Assembly (NCBI RefSeq): GCF_000426725.1
Contig: NZ_KE384560.1
Location: 766,960 to 830,959, forward strand
Length of the DNA: 64,000 nt
From: Sporocytophaga myxococcoides DSM 11118
Lineage (GTDB): Bacteria > Bacteroidota > Bacteroidia > Cytophagales > Cytophagaceae
Direction: 5' to 3'
In this document: positions 8,560 to 16,070 of the stretch, piece by piece
Layout of the letters: every line of letters starts with the position of its first letter
Position numbering within the stretch: position 1 is the first letter of the stretch
Program-made: the position numbers and the translations under genes
The notes under the pieces: model-generated
Told to the model about the DNA's origin: nothing
Database searches by the model: none
Seen by the model: only the letters and a program-made list of their open reading frames with translations

Positions 8560-10941
8560 ATGAGTTTATTGTTTAAAACGGTGCAAAAAAGAGTTATTTT
8601 TAGTATTGTAATTATTGTTTTAGGGGTATTATTTTCAATTTCTAGTCGAGGGCAGGTTACTTTCGGAAGTATTTCTGGTATTGTTCAGGATTCTTCGGGA
8701 AAGAAGCTTGAGCATGCTGCAGTCACAGTAAAAGGAAGTAACCTTTCTGCCATCACCGATTCAAAAGGATCTTTTACTTTAAATAGTATACCTTCCGGGA
8801 ATGCTGTGCTAGCGATCCTTAAGGTCGGTTTCAGACCACTTGAAAAATCAATTGAAATAGTTGGAGGTGAAACAAACGTCATTACTAATCTGGTACTTTC
8901 AGAAGATATACATGAACTGGATGAAGTAGAAATCATCATTGGAAGGCAGAAATTTGCAAAAGCAGAAAGCGATCAGGTAGCAAGAATGCCACTAAAGAAC
9001 ATGGAAAATCCGCAGGTATATAACGTTGTGGGAAAAGAACTGATGAAGGAACAGGTGGTAATGGAAAGATCTGATATGTATAGAAATATTCCTGGAGCTG
9101 TTCCAAACTTTTCAGCAGGTGGATCTCAGGGATTAAACATCAGAGGTTTTTCTAATACCAATGGATTGAGAAACGGCATGGTTACAAGTGCAATCTTTCT
9201 TTTGAATCCGATAATTCTGGAGCGCTTAGAGGTTTTAAGAGGGCCTTCGGGAACGCTATTCGGTAGTAACAGAAATACTTCTTTCGGAGGTGTATATAAT
9301 TACGTAACGAAGAAGCCTTATGAAACACAAGGTGGAGAGTTAACTATGACAGTAGGAAGTTATAATCTTTCAAGAGTTACAGCTGATATAAATACACCTC
9401 TTAATGAGAAAAAGAATGTATTGTTCAGATTAAATACTGCGTGGCAATCAGAAGGATCTTTTCAAGATCAGGGGTTTGCAAAGATTTATACCATTGCACC
9501 AAGCTTTACTTATAAAGTAAATGATAAACTTGAGTTTATAGTTGACGCTGATTTTACAAGAGGAAATTATACCAACCTTAGCACAGCCATTGGGAATATG
9601 ACGAATGTAAAGGTAAGAAACTTCAAAGATTTTAAACTACCATATAACCGTTCATTGATAAATAACAGTGCTGATATCGAGAATGGTGTTAATAACGTGC
9701 AGGGAAGAATGGAATATAAGTTCTCTGATAAATGGAAATCTCAGACTAACTTCTTATATTCTGAAGGGTATTACAAAGATTTTATCTGGACTACCTTGTC
9801 TTATATAACAGATTCAACTGTCATCAGACAGTTTAGAAATCAGACTCCGGAGACTTTCGGTAATATTCAGGCTCAGCAAAATTTTGTAGGTGATTTTAAA
9901 ATTGGTCCTTTCAGAAATAGAGTAGTAATTGGATTTGATTATAATAAGAACTACAACTCGCTTAACAGGACAGCAATGACTAATTATGATACAATAAATA
10001 TCAATAAGCCTGTTAAAGATTATAGCGCAGATAAGATCAACGAAATTTCTTCCAAACGTGGGTTCAGCGCTACTACTTTCAAGTCTGAAAGCTTTGGTGC
10101 ATACATTTCAGATGCTCTGAACTTTACACCTAACTTAATGGTAATGTTAAGTCTGCGTATAGATAAATATTCAACAAAAGGAAACTATGATCTGGCTACA
10201 GGCAAATATTCGGGGACTTACGAGCAGGTTTCTTTGTCTCCGAAATTAGGTCTGGTATATCAGCTCGTACAGGACAAAGTTACTTTATTCACAAATTACA
10301 TGAATGGTTTCGTAAACCTTGGTCCAGTTACTCAGCCAGATAATACAGTATTGGTTCTTAATCCTCAATACGCTAATCAGTTGGAGGCAGGTGTGAAATT
10401 TGATGCTATAAAAAATAAATTGGCAGGTAGCATTAGTTTATATGATATATCTGTTAAAAACTCAACTCGTATTGATGTTATCAATGGCAAGAATTTTACG
10501 GTGCAGGATGGAACTCAAAGAAGTAAAGGTTACGAACTTGAATTGATAGCTAATCCGGTTAAAGGCTTAAACATTATAGCAGGATATGCCAATAACGAAA
10601 ACAAATATACCAAAGCTTCTGTTGCAATAGAAAACAAGTATGTAACAGCTAGTCCTAAGCATGTAGGTAATCTTTGGGTAAGCTATACTATTTTTAATGG
10701 TGTTCTTGAAGGAGTGGGTTTGGGTCTTGGGGGTAACTATGTTGGTGAATCATGGTTCGAAAGCTCTAACTCTTTTGTACTTCCATCTTATACGCTTTTG
10801 AATGCATCAGTATTTTATGAGCGTCCGAAATACAGAATTACTCTTAAAGGGAATAACCTGTTAAACGAACACTATTGGAATCCAACCGGAACTCCTCAGA
10901 AACCAATTAACTTCCTGGCAAGTGTCGCATATAAATTCTAA
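8560..10941 (+). CDS. TonB-dependent siderophore receptor (FhuA/FpvA-like)
   Basis: Outer membrane receptor, 793 residues, for an iron-siderophore type ligand. A signal peptide (about 10-31, ending S-S-R-G-Q) precedes a carboxypeptidase-like sandwich (32-120), a plug with P-L-K-N-M-E-N-P-Q-V-Y-N-V-V (about 143-157), characteristic of ferric-siderophore receptors, the R-G-F-S-N-T-N-G-L-R-N-G segment, and R-G-P-S-G-T-L-F-G-S-N. The barrel ends in N-F-L-A-S-V-A-Y-K-F with terminal Phe. The next gene, a PepSY membrane protein, overlaps its end by 20 bases, the usual pairing of siderophore receptor and siderophore reductase-like protein. Confidence 0.92.
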   Translation: MSLLFKTVQKRVIFSIVIIVLGVLFSISSRGQVTFGSISGIVQDSSGKKLEHAAVTVKGSNLSAITDSKGSFTLNSIPSGNAVLAILKVGFRPLEKSIEIVGGETNVITNLVLSEDIHELDEVEIIIGRQKFAKAESDQVARMPLKNMENPQVYNVVGKELMKEQVVMERSDMYRNIPGAVPNFSAGGSQGLNIRGFSNTNGLRNGMVTSAIFLLNPIILERLEVLRGPSGTLFGSNRNTSFGGVYNYVTKKPYETQGGELTMTVGSYNLSRVTADINTPLNEKKNVLFRLNTAWQSEGSFQDQGFAKIYTIAPSFTYKVNDKLEFIVDADFTRGNYTNLSTAIGNMTNVKVRNFKDFKLPYNRSLINNSADIENGVNNVQGRMEYKFSDKWKSQTNFLYSEGYYKDFIWTTLSYITDSTVIRQFRNQTPETFGNIQAQQNFVGDFKIGPFRNRVVIGFDYNKNYNSLNRTAMTNYDTININKPVKDYSADKINEISSKRGFSATTFKSESFGAYISDALNFTPNLMVMLSLRIDKYSTKGNYDLATGKYSGTYEQVSLSPKLGLVYQLVQDKVTLFTNYMNGFVNLGPVTQPDNTVLVLNPQYANQLEAGVKFDAIKNKLAGSISLYDISVKNSTRIDVINGKNFTVQDGTQRSKGYELELIANPVKGLNIIAGYANNENKYTKASVAIENKYVTASPKHVGNLWVSYTIFNGVLEGVGLGLGGNYVGESWFESSNSFVLPSYTLLNASVFYERPKYRITLKGNNLLNEHYWNPTGTPQKPINFLASVAYKF

Positions 10942-12121
10942 GATCAGTATAAAAAAAATCATTGGTCAAATACATCTCTGGCTCGGATTATTGTCCGGGC
11001 TAGTGGTGTTTATACTGGGAATTACTGGCAGTATTTATGCATTTCAGTCAGAATTAAAGGAACTGTTTTATGCTGACAGATATTTTGTAAAAAGTAAAGG
11101 CATTAAGCCATTGCCGATAAGTGTTCTTAAAGAAAGTGCACAAAAGGCAATTGGTAACGAATATCCAATTACCTTTCTTCACTACATTCCGGAAACCTCT
11201 TATGCATATCGTTTCAGAGCTTCAAAGACAGATGCAGAAGCTTTGACTTACAAAAGTAAAGTACTCTATAATAAAATGGCATTTGTAGATCCATATACTG
11301 CAGAAGTTTTGTTTGTGGAAGATACAAAGTGGGAGTTTTTTAATGTTGTAATACAAATTCATTACGACCTCCTTTTGAATAAAGTAGGTCATCAGATTGT
11401 TGGATGGAGTACAGTAATTTTTGTTGTGATGTTGATCTCAGGTTTAGTACTTTGGTGGCCCAAGAACAAAGCAGCTTTAAAGCAACGTCTTTATTTCAGA
11501 TGGAAGAATACTACCAAATGGAAACAGAAGAATTATGACCTGCATAATATCCCTGGATTTTATTCATTGACGCTTGCCTTAATAATATCTCTGACAGGCC
11601 TCTGGTTTGCTTTTGAATGGTTCAGGCCACCTGTTAAATTGATTGCTAATGGAGGAAAGCCTTTGATTGAAGAGAAGAAAGTTTTTTCAGACACCACTAA
11701 GGCAACTTCGCCAGACATTGTAGATAGTATAGAAAAGAATATCAGAGAAAGGAATATAAAAGGAGAATTTTTTTATATGACTTTTCCGGAAGCCAGAAAA
11801 GCTCCGATTGTAATTACGGCTATGCACAACAAAGATAATTTTGTTAAAAGAAGTCAGTATTTTTTTGATAAGAATACGGGGGAAGAATTAAAAAGCAGTC
11901 CTTACGAAACTAGGAGCAATGCTGATAAATTTGGATTTATGATATATGACATCCATGTAGGGAAAATAATAGGCCTACCTGGTCAGATACTAGCATTCCT
12001 CACAGCCTTGATTGCGGCATCTCTGCCTCTTACCGGAGTAATAATATGGATCGGGAAAAAAGGTAAGAAGGCAGATTCTAAGCAAGAAAAAAAATCAAAA
12101 AGAACTGCAGTTTCTGTGTAG
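10922..12121 (+). CDS. PepSY-associated TM helix protein, putative siderophore reductase partner
   Basis: Inner membrane protein, 399 residues, with PepSY-associated TM regions. Helix 1 lies at about 15-37 (W-L-G-L-L-S-G-L-V-V-F-I-L-G-I-T-G), helix 2 near 158-178, helix 3 near 212-232, and helix 4 near 355-378. Periplasmic PepSY segments sit between. The family often accompanies siderophore receptors and is thought to reduce or process imported ferric siderophores. The only start in the open frame is a GTG at 10922, 20 bases inside the receptor gene, implying translational coupling. A basic tail (K-K-G-K-K-A-D) ends the protein in the cytoplasm. Confidence 0.82.
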   Translation: MSHINSKISIKKIIGQIHLWLGLLSGLVVFILGITGSIYAFQSELKELFYADRYFVKSKGIKPLPISVLKESAQKAIGNEYPITFLHYIPETSYAYRFRASKTDAEALTYKSKVLYNKMAFVDPYTAEVLFVEDTKWEFFNVVIQIHYDLLLNKVGHQIVGWSTVIFVVMLISGLVLWWPKNKAALKQRLYFRWKNTTKWKQKNYDLHNIPGFYSLTLALIISLTGLWFAFEWFRPPVKLIANGGKPLIEEKKVFSDTTKATSPDIVDSIEKNIRERNIKGEFFYMTFPEARKAPIVITAMHNKDNFVKRSQYFFDKNTGEELKSSPYETRSNADKFGFMIYDIHVGKIIGLPGQILAFLTALIAASLPLTGVIIWIGKKGKKADSKQEKKSKRTAVSV

Positions 12122-12155
12122 ACCCAAACTAATTTGAGGAGTAGAGTCTGGGTCT
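12120..12155. terminator. Inverted repeat between convergent genes (probable terminator)
   Basis: AGACCCA (12120-12126) and TGGGTCT (12149-12155) are perfect complements spanning the 7-base gap between the PepSY gene and the leftward dehydrogenase. It overlaps both coding ends and lacks a long T run. Confidence 0.4.
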
Positions 12156-13232
12156 GCTCACAATGACCTTAGTTGTTTTTGTAAGAAAAGCTTCAATAGC
12201 ATTGTCCCACGAGTCAACCTTTGTCGTTACCAATTCAGGATTTAGTTTTTTTTCTGTTATTAATTTTAAAACCTTTTCAGCATCGGGTCTGGCATTTGCA
12301 AGACCAGTTCTGAATGTAACACCTTTACTATACATTTCTATCAAAGGCATTTTCATTTTCTTTAAATATATGCCAGAACTGGATATTAATCCATTTGGCC
12401 TGACATACTTTATCGCTTTAAACAATCCCTGTTTATCAGAATTTGCTTCTACTACTATTTCATATTGTTCAGGGATGTTGGAAGAGAATTCATAAATATT
12501 GTCAGCTCCGCATCGTTTAGCGAGCTCTAATCGTTCATTACTATAGTCCATATAATCAATTCTTGATGCCCCCATGGCCTTAGCAATCAATACTGTATAC
12601 AGGCCAATGCTTTTTACTTTTCCTCCGATGACAAGAATACTTTTATCTGGATTTTTTTCAAGCTCAGGTCCTGCATTTCTATATGCATCGGGAATATTGT
12701 CACTAAGACTGGCCAGATGAATAGGATCAATATGGTCAGGTATTTTTAAAAGCATTGCGTCTGCATAAGGCACTTTTATCAGATCAGAAATAGCTCCACC
12801 AAATTGGAGATGGGTACCAAAGCCATATGTGGATACAGATGGAGTGTTATTGCATGATCCTGTAACTCCATTGTTGCAGTTGATGCAGCTGCCACAAGAA
12901 ATTTGAAACGGAACAGAGACTACATCTCCCGGCTTGATTGTTGTCACGTGGTCTCCAGTTTCTATTACTTCTGCAATGCACTCATGCCCGAATGGGAACG
13001 GGCCTTTGAAAAAATTTTGTCCAAACAACTTGTGAAAATCCTTATCTACTATTCCCAATACTGAGCCGATATTAAGTTTCGTACTCATATTGTTAAAAAG
13101 GTAGACATCATCCAGATCACATTTAGCCGCTGCAAAGGGCCTTACAATAGCTTGTAAGCTGGCGTTAATAACAGGAGCTTTTGTTTCCCTCCATTCAAGC
13201 TTTTCTTTTTTTATATAGTATAGTTGATTCAT
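12129..13232 (-). CDS. Zinc-dependent alcohol dehydrogenase, MDR superfamily
   Basis: NAD(P)-dependent medium-chain dehydrogenase, 367 residues. Catalytic zinc ligands are likely the Cys of A-K-C-D-L-D-D (about 38) and G-H-E (about 84); the structural zinc site C-x2-C-x2-C-x7-C (C-G-S-C-I-N-C ... S-C) is intact near 113-127. The cofactor loop reads V-I-G-G-K-V-K-S-I-G, less regular than the usual G-x-G-x-x-G, and is followed by Y-M-D-Y-S, where an acidic residue would select NAD. It faces the PepSY gene and diverges from the Ro60 gene. Substrate unknown. Confidence 0.85.
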   Translation of the reverse strand: MNQLYYIKKEKLEWRETKAPVINASLQAIVRPFAAAKCDLDDVYLFNNMSTKLNIGSVLGIVDKDFHKLFGQNFFKGPFPFGHECIAEVIETGDHVTTIKPGDVVSVPFQISCGSCINCNNGVTGSCNNTPSVSTYGFGTHLQFGGAISDLIKVPYADAMLLKIPDHIDPIHLASLSDNIPDAYRNAGPELEKNPDKSILVIGGKVKSIGLYTVLIAKAMGASRIDYMDYSNERLELAKRCGADNIYEFSSNIPEQYEIVVEANSDKQGLFKAIKYVRPNGLISSSGIYLKKMKMPLIEMYSKGVTFRTGLANARPDAEKVLKLITEKKLNPELVTTKVDSWDNAIEAFLTKTTKVIVSRPRLYSSN

Positions 13233-13318
13233 ATGATGTTCGGAATAAAAGTTTGTAAGTATATATAAATACTCTGATTAATAATAGATTTCTGTAAACA
13301 TACTGCATAAAAAATGTC

Positions 13319-13337
13319 AGCGCAGTTTTTCTGCGTA
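13319..13337 (+). promoter_or_regulatory. Distal copy of shared Ro60/RtcB operator
   Basis: AGCGCA, 7 bases, TGCGTA: the same inverted half-sites and spacer length as the proximal copy at 13384 and the rtcB copy at 60140. Centre-to-centre distance to the proximal site is 65 bases, close to six helical turns, which suits cooperative binding on one DNA face. Confidence 0.65.
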
Positions 13338-13383
13338 ATTCATAATTATAATTATTTAATATTTTTTTCAAAAAAAATATTTG

Positions 13384-13420
13384 TACGCAAAATGACTGCG
13401 TAGTTTAATGTCAATTTTGA
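13384..13420 (+). promoter_or_regulatory. Composite promoter/operator of Ro60 gene
   Basis: TACGCA, 7 bases, TGCGTAGT, 6 bases, TCAATTTTGA. The rtcB gene carries TGCGCA, 7 bases, TGCGTAGT, 6 bases, TCAATTTTGA at 60140-60176 with exactly the same spacing. CAATTTTG resembles the Bacteroidota -7 element TAnnTTTG, so the inverted repeat would overlap the -33 region. It lies 56 bases before the Ro60 start codon. Confidence 0.72.
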
Positions 13421-13475
13421 ATTGTCAATCGGGGATAACAAGAAATACCGATAGAATAATTAAAACGATAAGACG

Positions 13476-14990
13476 ATGCGATTCAATTTTTTAAAAGGAA
13501 AAAATGTAGTGGCAAACTACGAAGGAGCTAAAGCATATGAATTAACTCCAGAGATGGAGCTTTATTCAGCAGTTGTAACTGCAGGACTTAGCGATTCATT
13601 TTATGAAAGCGGACATGAACGTTTGAAAAGAGTTCAAAATCTCATGCGAAGCAATGATGCAGAGTTTGTCGCTAAGCTAGCTGTTTATGCACGAGCTTCT
13701 ATGCATATGAGAAGTGTTCCATTGGTACTTGCGGTTGAACTTGCCAAGTATTGCTCAGGTACGGACCTTGTAAGTAAGACTGTAAAAGGAGTAGTACAAC
13801 GTGCGGATGAGATAACGGAACTTTTAGCTTATTACCAATTGTCAAATGGGAGAACTGGAACTAAAAAGCTGAATAAGCTATCAAAACAATTGCAGAAGGG
13901 CTTGTCTGGAGCATTTAACAGTTTTGATGAGTATCAGTTTGCCAAGTATGATCGAGATGGAGAAGTAAAGCTTCGAGATGCTTTGTTTCTGGTGCATCCA
14001 AAAGCTAAAGATGATGAGCAACAGAATATTTTCAATAAGATAGCTTCCAAGTCGCTTCAAGTACCATATACATGGGAAACAGAACTATCTGCTTTGGGAC
14101 AAACAAAGTTTTCTGACGAAAAGGAAAAAGCTTCAGCCTTCAAAGCTAAGTGGGAAGAACTGATTGATAGTGACAAGCTAGGATATATGGCATTGCTTCG
14201 AAACCTTCGTAACATCATTCAAGCGGATGTGGACTATGTATATATGCAAAAGGTATGTTCTAAGCTGAGTAATACCCATGCTATTGCAAAATCCAAACAA
14301 TTTCCGTTCCGATTTCTTGCGGCTTACAGAGAAGTAAAAGAATTGAAGTCTGATTTTGTTGCTATGGTCCTCAGTGCCCTTGAAGATGCTGTTGTGGCTA
14401 GCGCTCAGAGTATAAAAGGTTTTGATGAATTGACAAAGGTAGTAGTAGCCTGTGATGTTTCCGGCTCAATGCAAAAGCCTGTTTCTGCCAAAAGCAAAGT
14501 ATTACTTTATGATATAGGTTTGATGTTAGCAATGTTAATGCAGTTAAAATCCAAAAGAGTAATTTCCGGAATGTTTGGGGATAAATGGAAGATAATCAAC
14601 ATGCCAAACAAAGGAGTGCTTGCCAATGTAGGAGAATTCTACCGAAGAGAAGGAGAAGTTGGATATTCAACCAATGGACACCTTGTTATTGATGATTTGT
14701 ATCTGAGAAAAATCGTGATGGATAAAATAATGATTTTCACAGACTGTCAACTTTGGAATAGCTCTGGTGGAAGTGGATCTATAGCACGCTCCTGGAAAGA
14801 CTATAAGAAAATAGCTCCTCAGGCGAAGCTTTATCTCTTTGATTTGGCTGGATATGGAAATGCTCCATTACGTATTGAAGATAATGACGTCTTCCTGATT
14901 GCAGGTTGGTCAGACAAAGTGTTTGATGTACTCGAAGCGATAGAGAATGGGGTGTCTGCTATCAGCAAAATCAAAGAGGTGGAGTTATAG
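13476..14990 (+). CDS. rsr: Ro60/TROVE-domain RNA-binding protein (Rsr family)
   Basis: Ring-shaped RNA-binding protein, 504 residues, homologous to eukaryotic Ro60 and Deinococcus Rsr, which bind Y RNAs and the 3' ends of damaged structured RNAs. The TROVE HEAT-like ring covers about 20-315 (Y-E-L-T-P-E-M-E-L-Y; V-A-K-L-A-V-Y-A-R near 70). A C-terminal von Willebrand A-like domain begins at V-V-V-A-C-D-V-S-G-S-M with the MIDAS D-x-S-x-S at 327-331 intact, and a further acidic F-T-D-C near 422. Directly downstream lies a 1.2-kb non-coding array of Y-RNA-like elements, the expected ligands, then RNA-repair genes. Two copies of an operator shared with rtcB precede it. Confidence 0.93.
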   Translation: MRFNFLKGKNVVANYEGAKAYELTPEMELYSAVVTAGLSDSFYESGHERLKRVQNLMRSNDAEFVAKLAVYARASMHMRSVPLVLAVELAKYCSGTDLVSKTVKGVVQRADEITELLAYYQLSNGRTGTKKLNKLSKQLQKGLSGAFNSFDEYQFAKYDRDGEVKLRDALFLVHPKAKDDEQQNIFNKIASKSLQVPYTWETELSALGQTKFSDEKEKASAFKAKWEELIDSDKLGYMALLRNLRNIIQADVDYVYMQKVCSKLSNTHAIAKSKQFPFRFLAAYREVKELKSDFVAMVLSALEDAVVASAQSIKGFDELTKVVVACDVSGSMQKPVSAKSKVLLYDIGLMLAMLMQLKSKRVISGMFGDKWKIINMPNKGVLANVGEFYRREGEVGYSTNGHLVIDDLYLRKIVMDKIMIFTDCQLWNSSGGSGSIARSWKDYKKIAPQAKLYLFDLAGYGNAPLRIEDNDVFLIAGWSDKVFDVLEAIENGVSAISKIKEVEL

Positions 14991-14992
14991 AT

Positions 14993-15011
14993 TTTTAGCT
15001 TAAAGCTAAAA
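14993..15011. repeat. Palindromic member of dispersed AGCTTT/AAGCT repeat family
   Basis: TTTTAGCTT, A, AAGCTAAAA forms a perfect palindrome just after the Ro60 stop codon. It belongs to the simple AGCTTT/CTTTAAGCT repeat family seen at several intergenic sites here (15789, 16039, 18449, 29032, 33881, 33998, 35073, 35132). Confidence 0.5.
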
Positions 15012-15090
15012 GTTATAAGTGGCTGGCTATTAATTCTATTTATTGTATTTGAAAATGCTTTTGAATTAAGCATAAATATTATAGTCAAGA

Positions 15091-15118
15091 AAATCCTTCT
15101 CCTGGTGGGGAAGGATTT
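15091..15118 (+). terminator. Hairpin after Ro60 gene, possible terminator
   Basis: AAATCCTTC (15091-15099) and GAAGGATTT (15110-15118) form a perfect 9-base stem with a 10-base loop, 101 bases after the Ro60 stop. The following run is only TTTGTT, so termination may be partial and allow read-through into the RNA array. Confidence 0.5.
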
Positions 15119-15150
15119 GTTAAAAGAATTAAAATATTTATATATATTAT

Positions 15151-15348
15151 GATCTTGTAGCTTAAAAGGAAAAGCTGCGGAAAAATCACTAACCGCGGAG
15201 TGTAGGGATAGATCTGGTTGCGACTATGCGTTGCAATGAGTAGAGTTTACAGTGCACCGAAATATTTTAAATGAAATATCTTAGGGAAGCGTATTTACAG
15301 CCTTACTGCTCGGAAACGAGAATGTGAGTTCGAATCTCACCAGGATTA
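15151..15348 (+). ncRNA. tRNA-like RNA with large insertion in variable region (array element A)
   Basis: A tRNA fold in normal order can be drawn: acceptor GATCTTG (15151-15157) pairs with CAGGATT (15341-15347) over 7 positions with two G-T pairs; TA follows; D stem GCTT/AAGC (15160-15163, 15172-15175) with a GG-containing loop; an anticodon-like stem GCGG/CCGC (15177-15180, 15193-15196) with an abnormal 12-base loop; T arm GTGAG-TTCGAAT-CTCAC (15324-15340). Between the anticodon arm and T arm are about 127 extra bases, including a CTCG-GAAA-CGAG tetraloop hairpin (15309-15320). It lacks the TGYCGTA block of the other array members. Could be a Ro60 client or effector RNA, or a decayed tRNA gene. 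Confidence 0.5.
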
Positions 15349-15435
15349 CTTTATGTTGTAAGTAATAAGTATTGATTTGTAAGAAGATTTTTATGCAAGC
15401 TTCTCTTTCATGAGAATGCTTTAAGATTGGAAGAT

Positions 15436-15564
15436 AAAAATTGAAATGCCGTAGAATCGGGATACTTCGCTCACTTTGGGGTAGGGTTCTGGCAGCAATG
15501 TCAGGAAGAGGTGCAAATCCTCAATAGCGACCCCCACCCTGATTCGTTCTTGCTTTCGGTTTTT
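15436..15564 (+). ncRNA. Y-RNA-like element B with GNRA hairpin then T arm
   Basis: Outer stem AAAAATTGAAA (15436-15446) pairs with TTTCGGTTTTT (15554-15564), 11 pairs with two G-T. Then come TGCCGTA (15447-15453), inner stem GAATCGGG (15454-15461) pairing with CCC-T-GATTC (15537-15545, one bulge), and ATACTTCG. The loop holds a 6-pair hairpin CTGGCA-GCAA-TGTCAG (15489-15504) with a GNRA tetraloop and a T-arm-like hairpin GAGG-TGCAAAT-CCTC (15508-15522). The stem/internal loop/stem layout is that of a Ro60-binding Y RNA; the loop is a partial tRNA mimic. Confidence 0.62.
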
Positions 15565-15573
15565 AATTAAAGA

Positions 15574-15686
15574 ATTAAGATGTCGTAAATGGGAGATACT
15601 TCGTGGTTGACTTTATGGTTTAGCAGGTTCGAACCCTGCATCAGCAGCAATGCTGAATTTGACTCCCATTGAATATTGCTCTTAAT
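15574..15686 (+). ncRNA. Y-RNA-like element C with T arm then GNRA hairpin
   Basis: Outer stem ATTAAGA/TCTTAAT (15574-15580, 15680-15686); TGTCGTA (15581-15587); inner stem AATGGGAG/CTCCCATT (15588-15595, 15663-15670), all perfect; ATACTTCG next. In the loop is a canonical T arm GCAGG-TTCGAAC-CCTGC (15623-15639) followed by a perfect TCAGCA-GCAA-TGCTGA hairpin (15641-15656). Relative to element B the order of T arm and GCAA hairpin is swapped. The 3' side of the internal loop reads GAATATTGC, close to the GAATTRTNGC of other copies. Confidence 0.68.
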
Positions 15687-15690
15687 AATG

Positions 15691-15760
15691 AACAGTGCCG
15701 TAAGACAGAGATACTTCGAACGATCAATGAAAAATCTCTCTGCCTGAATTATCGCCTGTC
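15691..15760 (+). ncRNA. Minimal Y-RNA-like element D
   Basis: TGCCGTA (15696-15702) lies between a short outer stem ACAG/CTGT (15692-15695, 15756-15759) and an inner stem AGACAGAGA/TCTCTGCCT (15703-15711, 15737-15745, one mismatch), followed by ATACTTCG. The 3' internal-loop strand reads GAATTATCGC. There is no tRNA-like module, so this about 70-base RNA would be only the Ro60-binding stem with a small loop. Confidence 0.58.
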
Positions 15761-15788
15761 TATTTTAAATGAATGAATTCAAAATAAT

Positions 15789-15815
15789 TTAAGCTTTGTA
15801 CCATTTGCTTTAAGC
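15789..15815. repeat. Dispersed AGCTTT/TTTAAGC repeat before element E
   Basis: A stretch with AAGCTTTGTACC and GCTTTAAGC, closely similar to 16039-16069 upstream of element F. The pair suggests that elements E and F arose by tandem duplication together with this flank. Confidence 0.5.
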
Positions 15816-15819
15816 GTAT

Positions 15820-15966
15820 AAGAATGGTGTCGTAGAGAAGAGTTACTTCGGCTTTTAACCGGTAGGACGTGGGTTCGAATCCCACCAGAGTGACAAAGAA
15901 TTTAACTCACTCTGTAGCTCAGTGGTAGAGCAACTTTGTACTCTTTTCGAATTATAACCCATTCTT
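15820..15966 (+). ncRNA. Y-RNA-like element E carrying a circularly permuted tRNA (Lys-like anticodon loop)
   Basis: Outer stem AAGAATGG/CCATTCTT (15820-15827, 15959-15966, perfect), TGTCGTA (15828-15834), inner stem GAGAAGAG/CTCTTTTC (15835-15842, 15941-15948), TTACTTCG. The loop is a whole tRNA in permuted order: hairpin CGG-CTTTTAA-CCG (loop identical to the tRNA-Lys UUU anticodon loop), T arm GTGGG-TTCGAAT-CCCAC (15869-15885), 3' acceptor CAGAGTG plus A (15886-15893), 14-base linker, 5' acceptor CACTCTG (15908-15914, perfect 7 pairs), TA, D arm GCTC-AGTGGTA-GAGC (15917-15931). No CCA is encoded. It resembles the tRNA-mimic YrlA class of bacterial Y RNA. Confidence 0.78.
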
Positions 15967-16038
15967 TATTCTTAATTGAAGAGAAACTAAAGGTAAAGTG
16001 AATTATTCAATAGTTGAATTATGCAAGAGATAAGATAC

Positions 16039-16069
16039 TTTGAGCTTTGTACTTTCTGCTTTAAGCTTA
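16039..16069. repeat. Dispersed AGCTTT/TTTAAGCTT repeat before element F
   Basis: TTGAGCTTTGTAC followed by TTCTGCTTTAAGCTT; near copy of 15789-15815. A looser AACTTTAAAC/TTAAAACTTATCAC version lies at 16255-16290 before element G, so each of E, F and G is preceded by this repeat. Confidence 0.5.
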
Positions 16070-16070
16070 A

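Noticed and set aside
15151-15348. tRNA gene interrupted by a group I intron
   Set aside because: The extra segment is about 127 bases, too short, lies outside the anticodon loop, and shows no recognisable intron core pairing.
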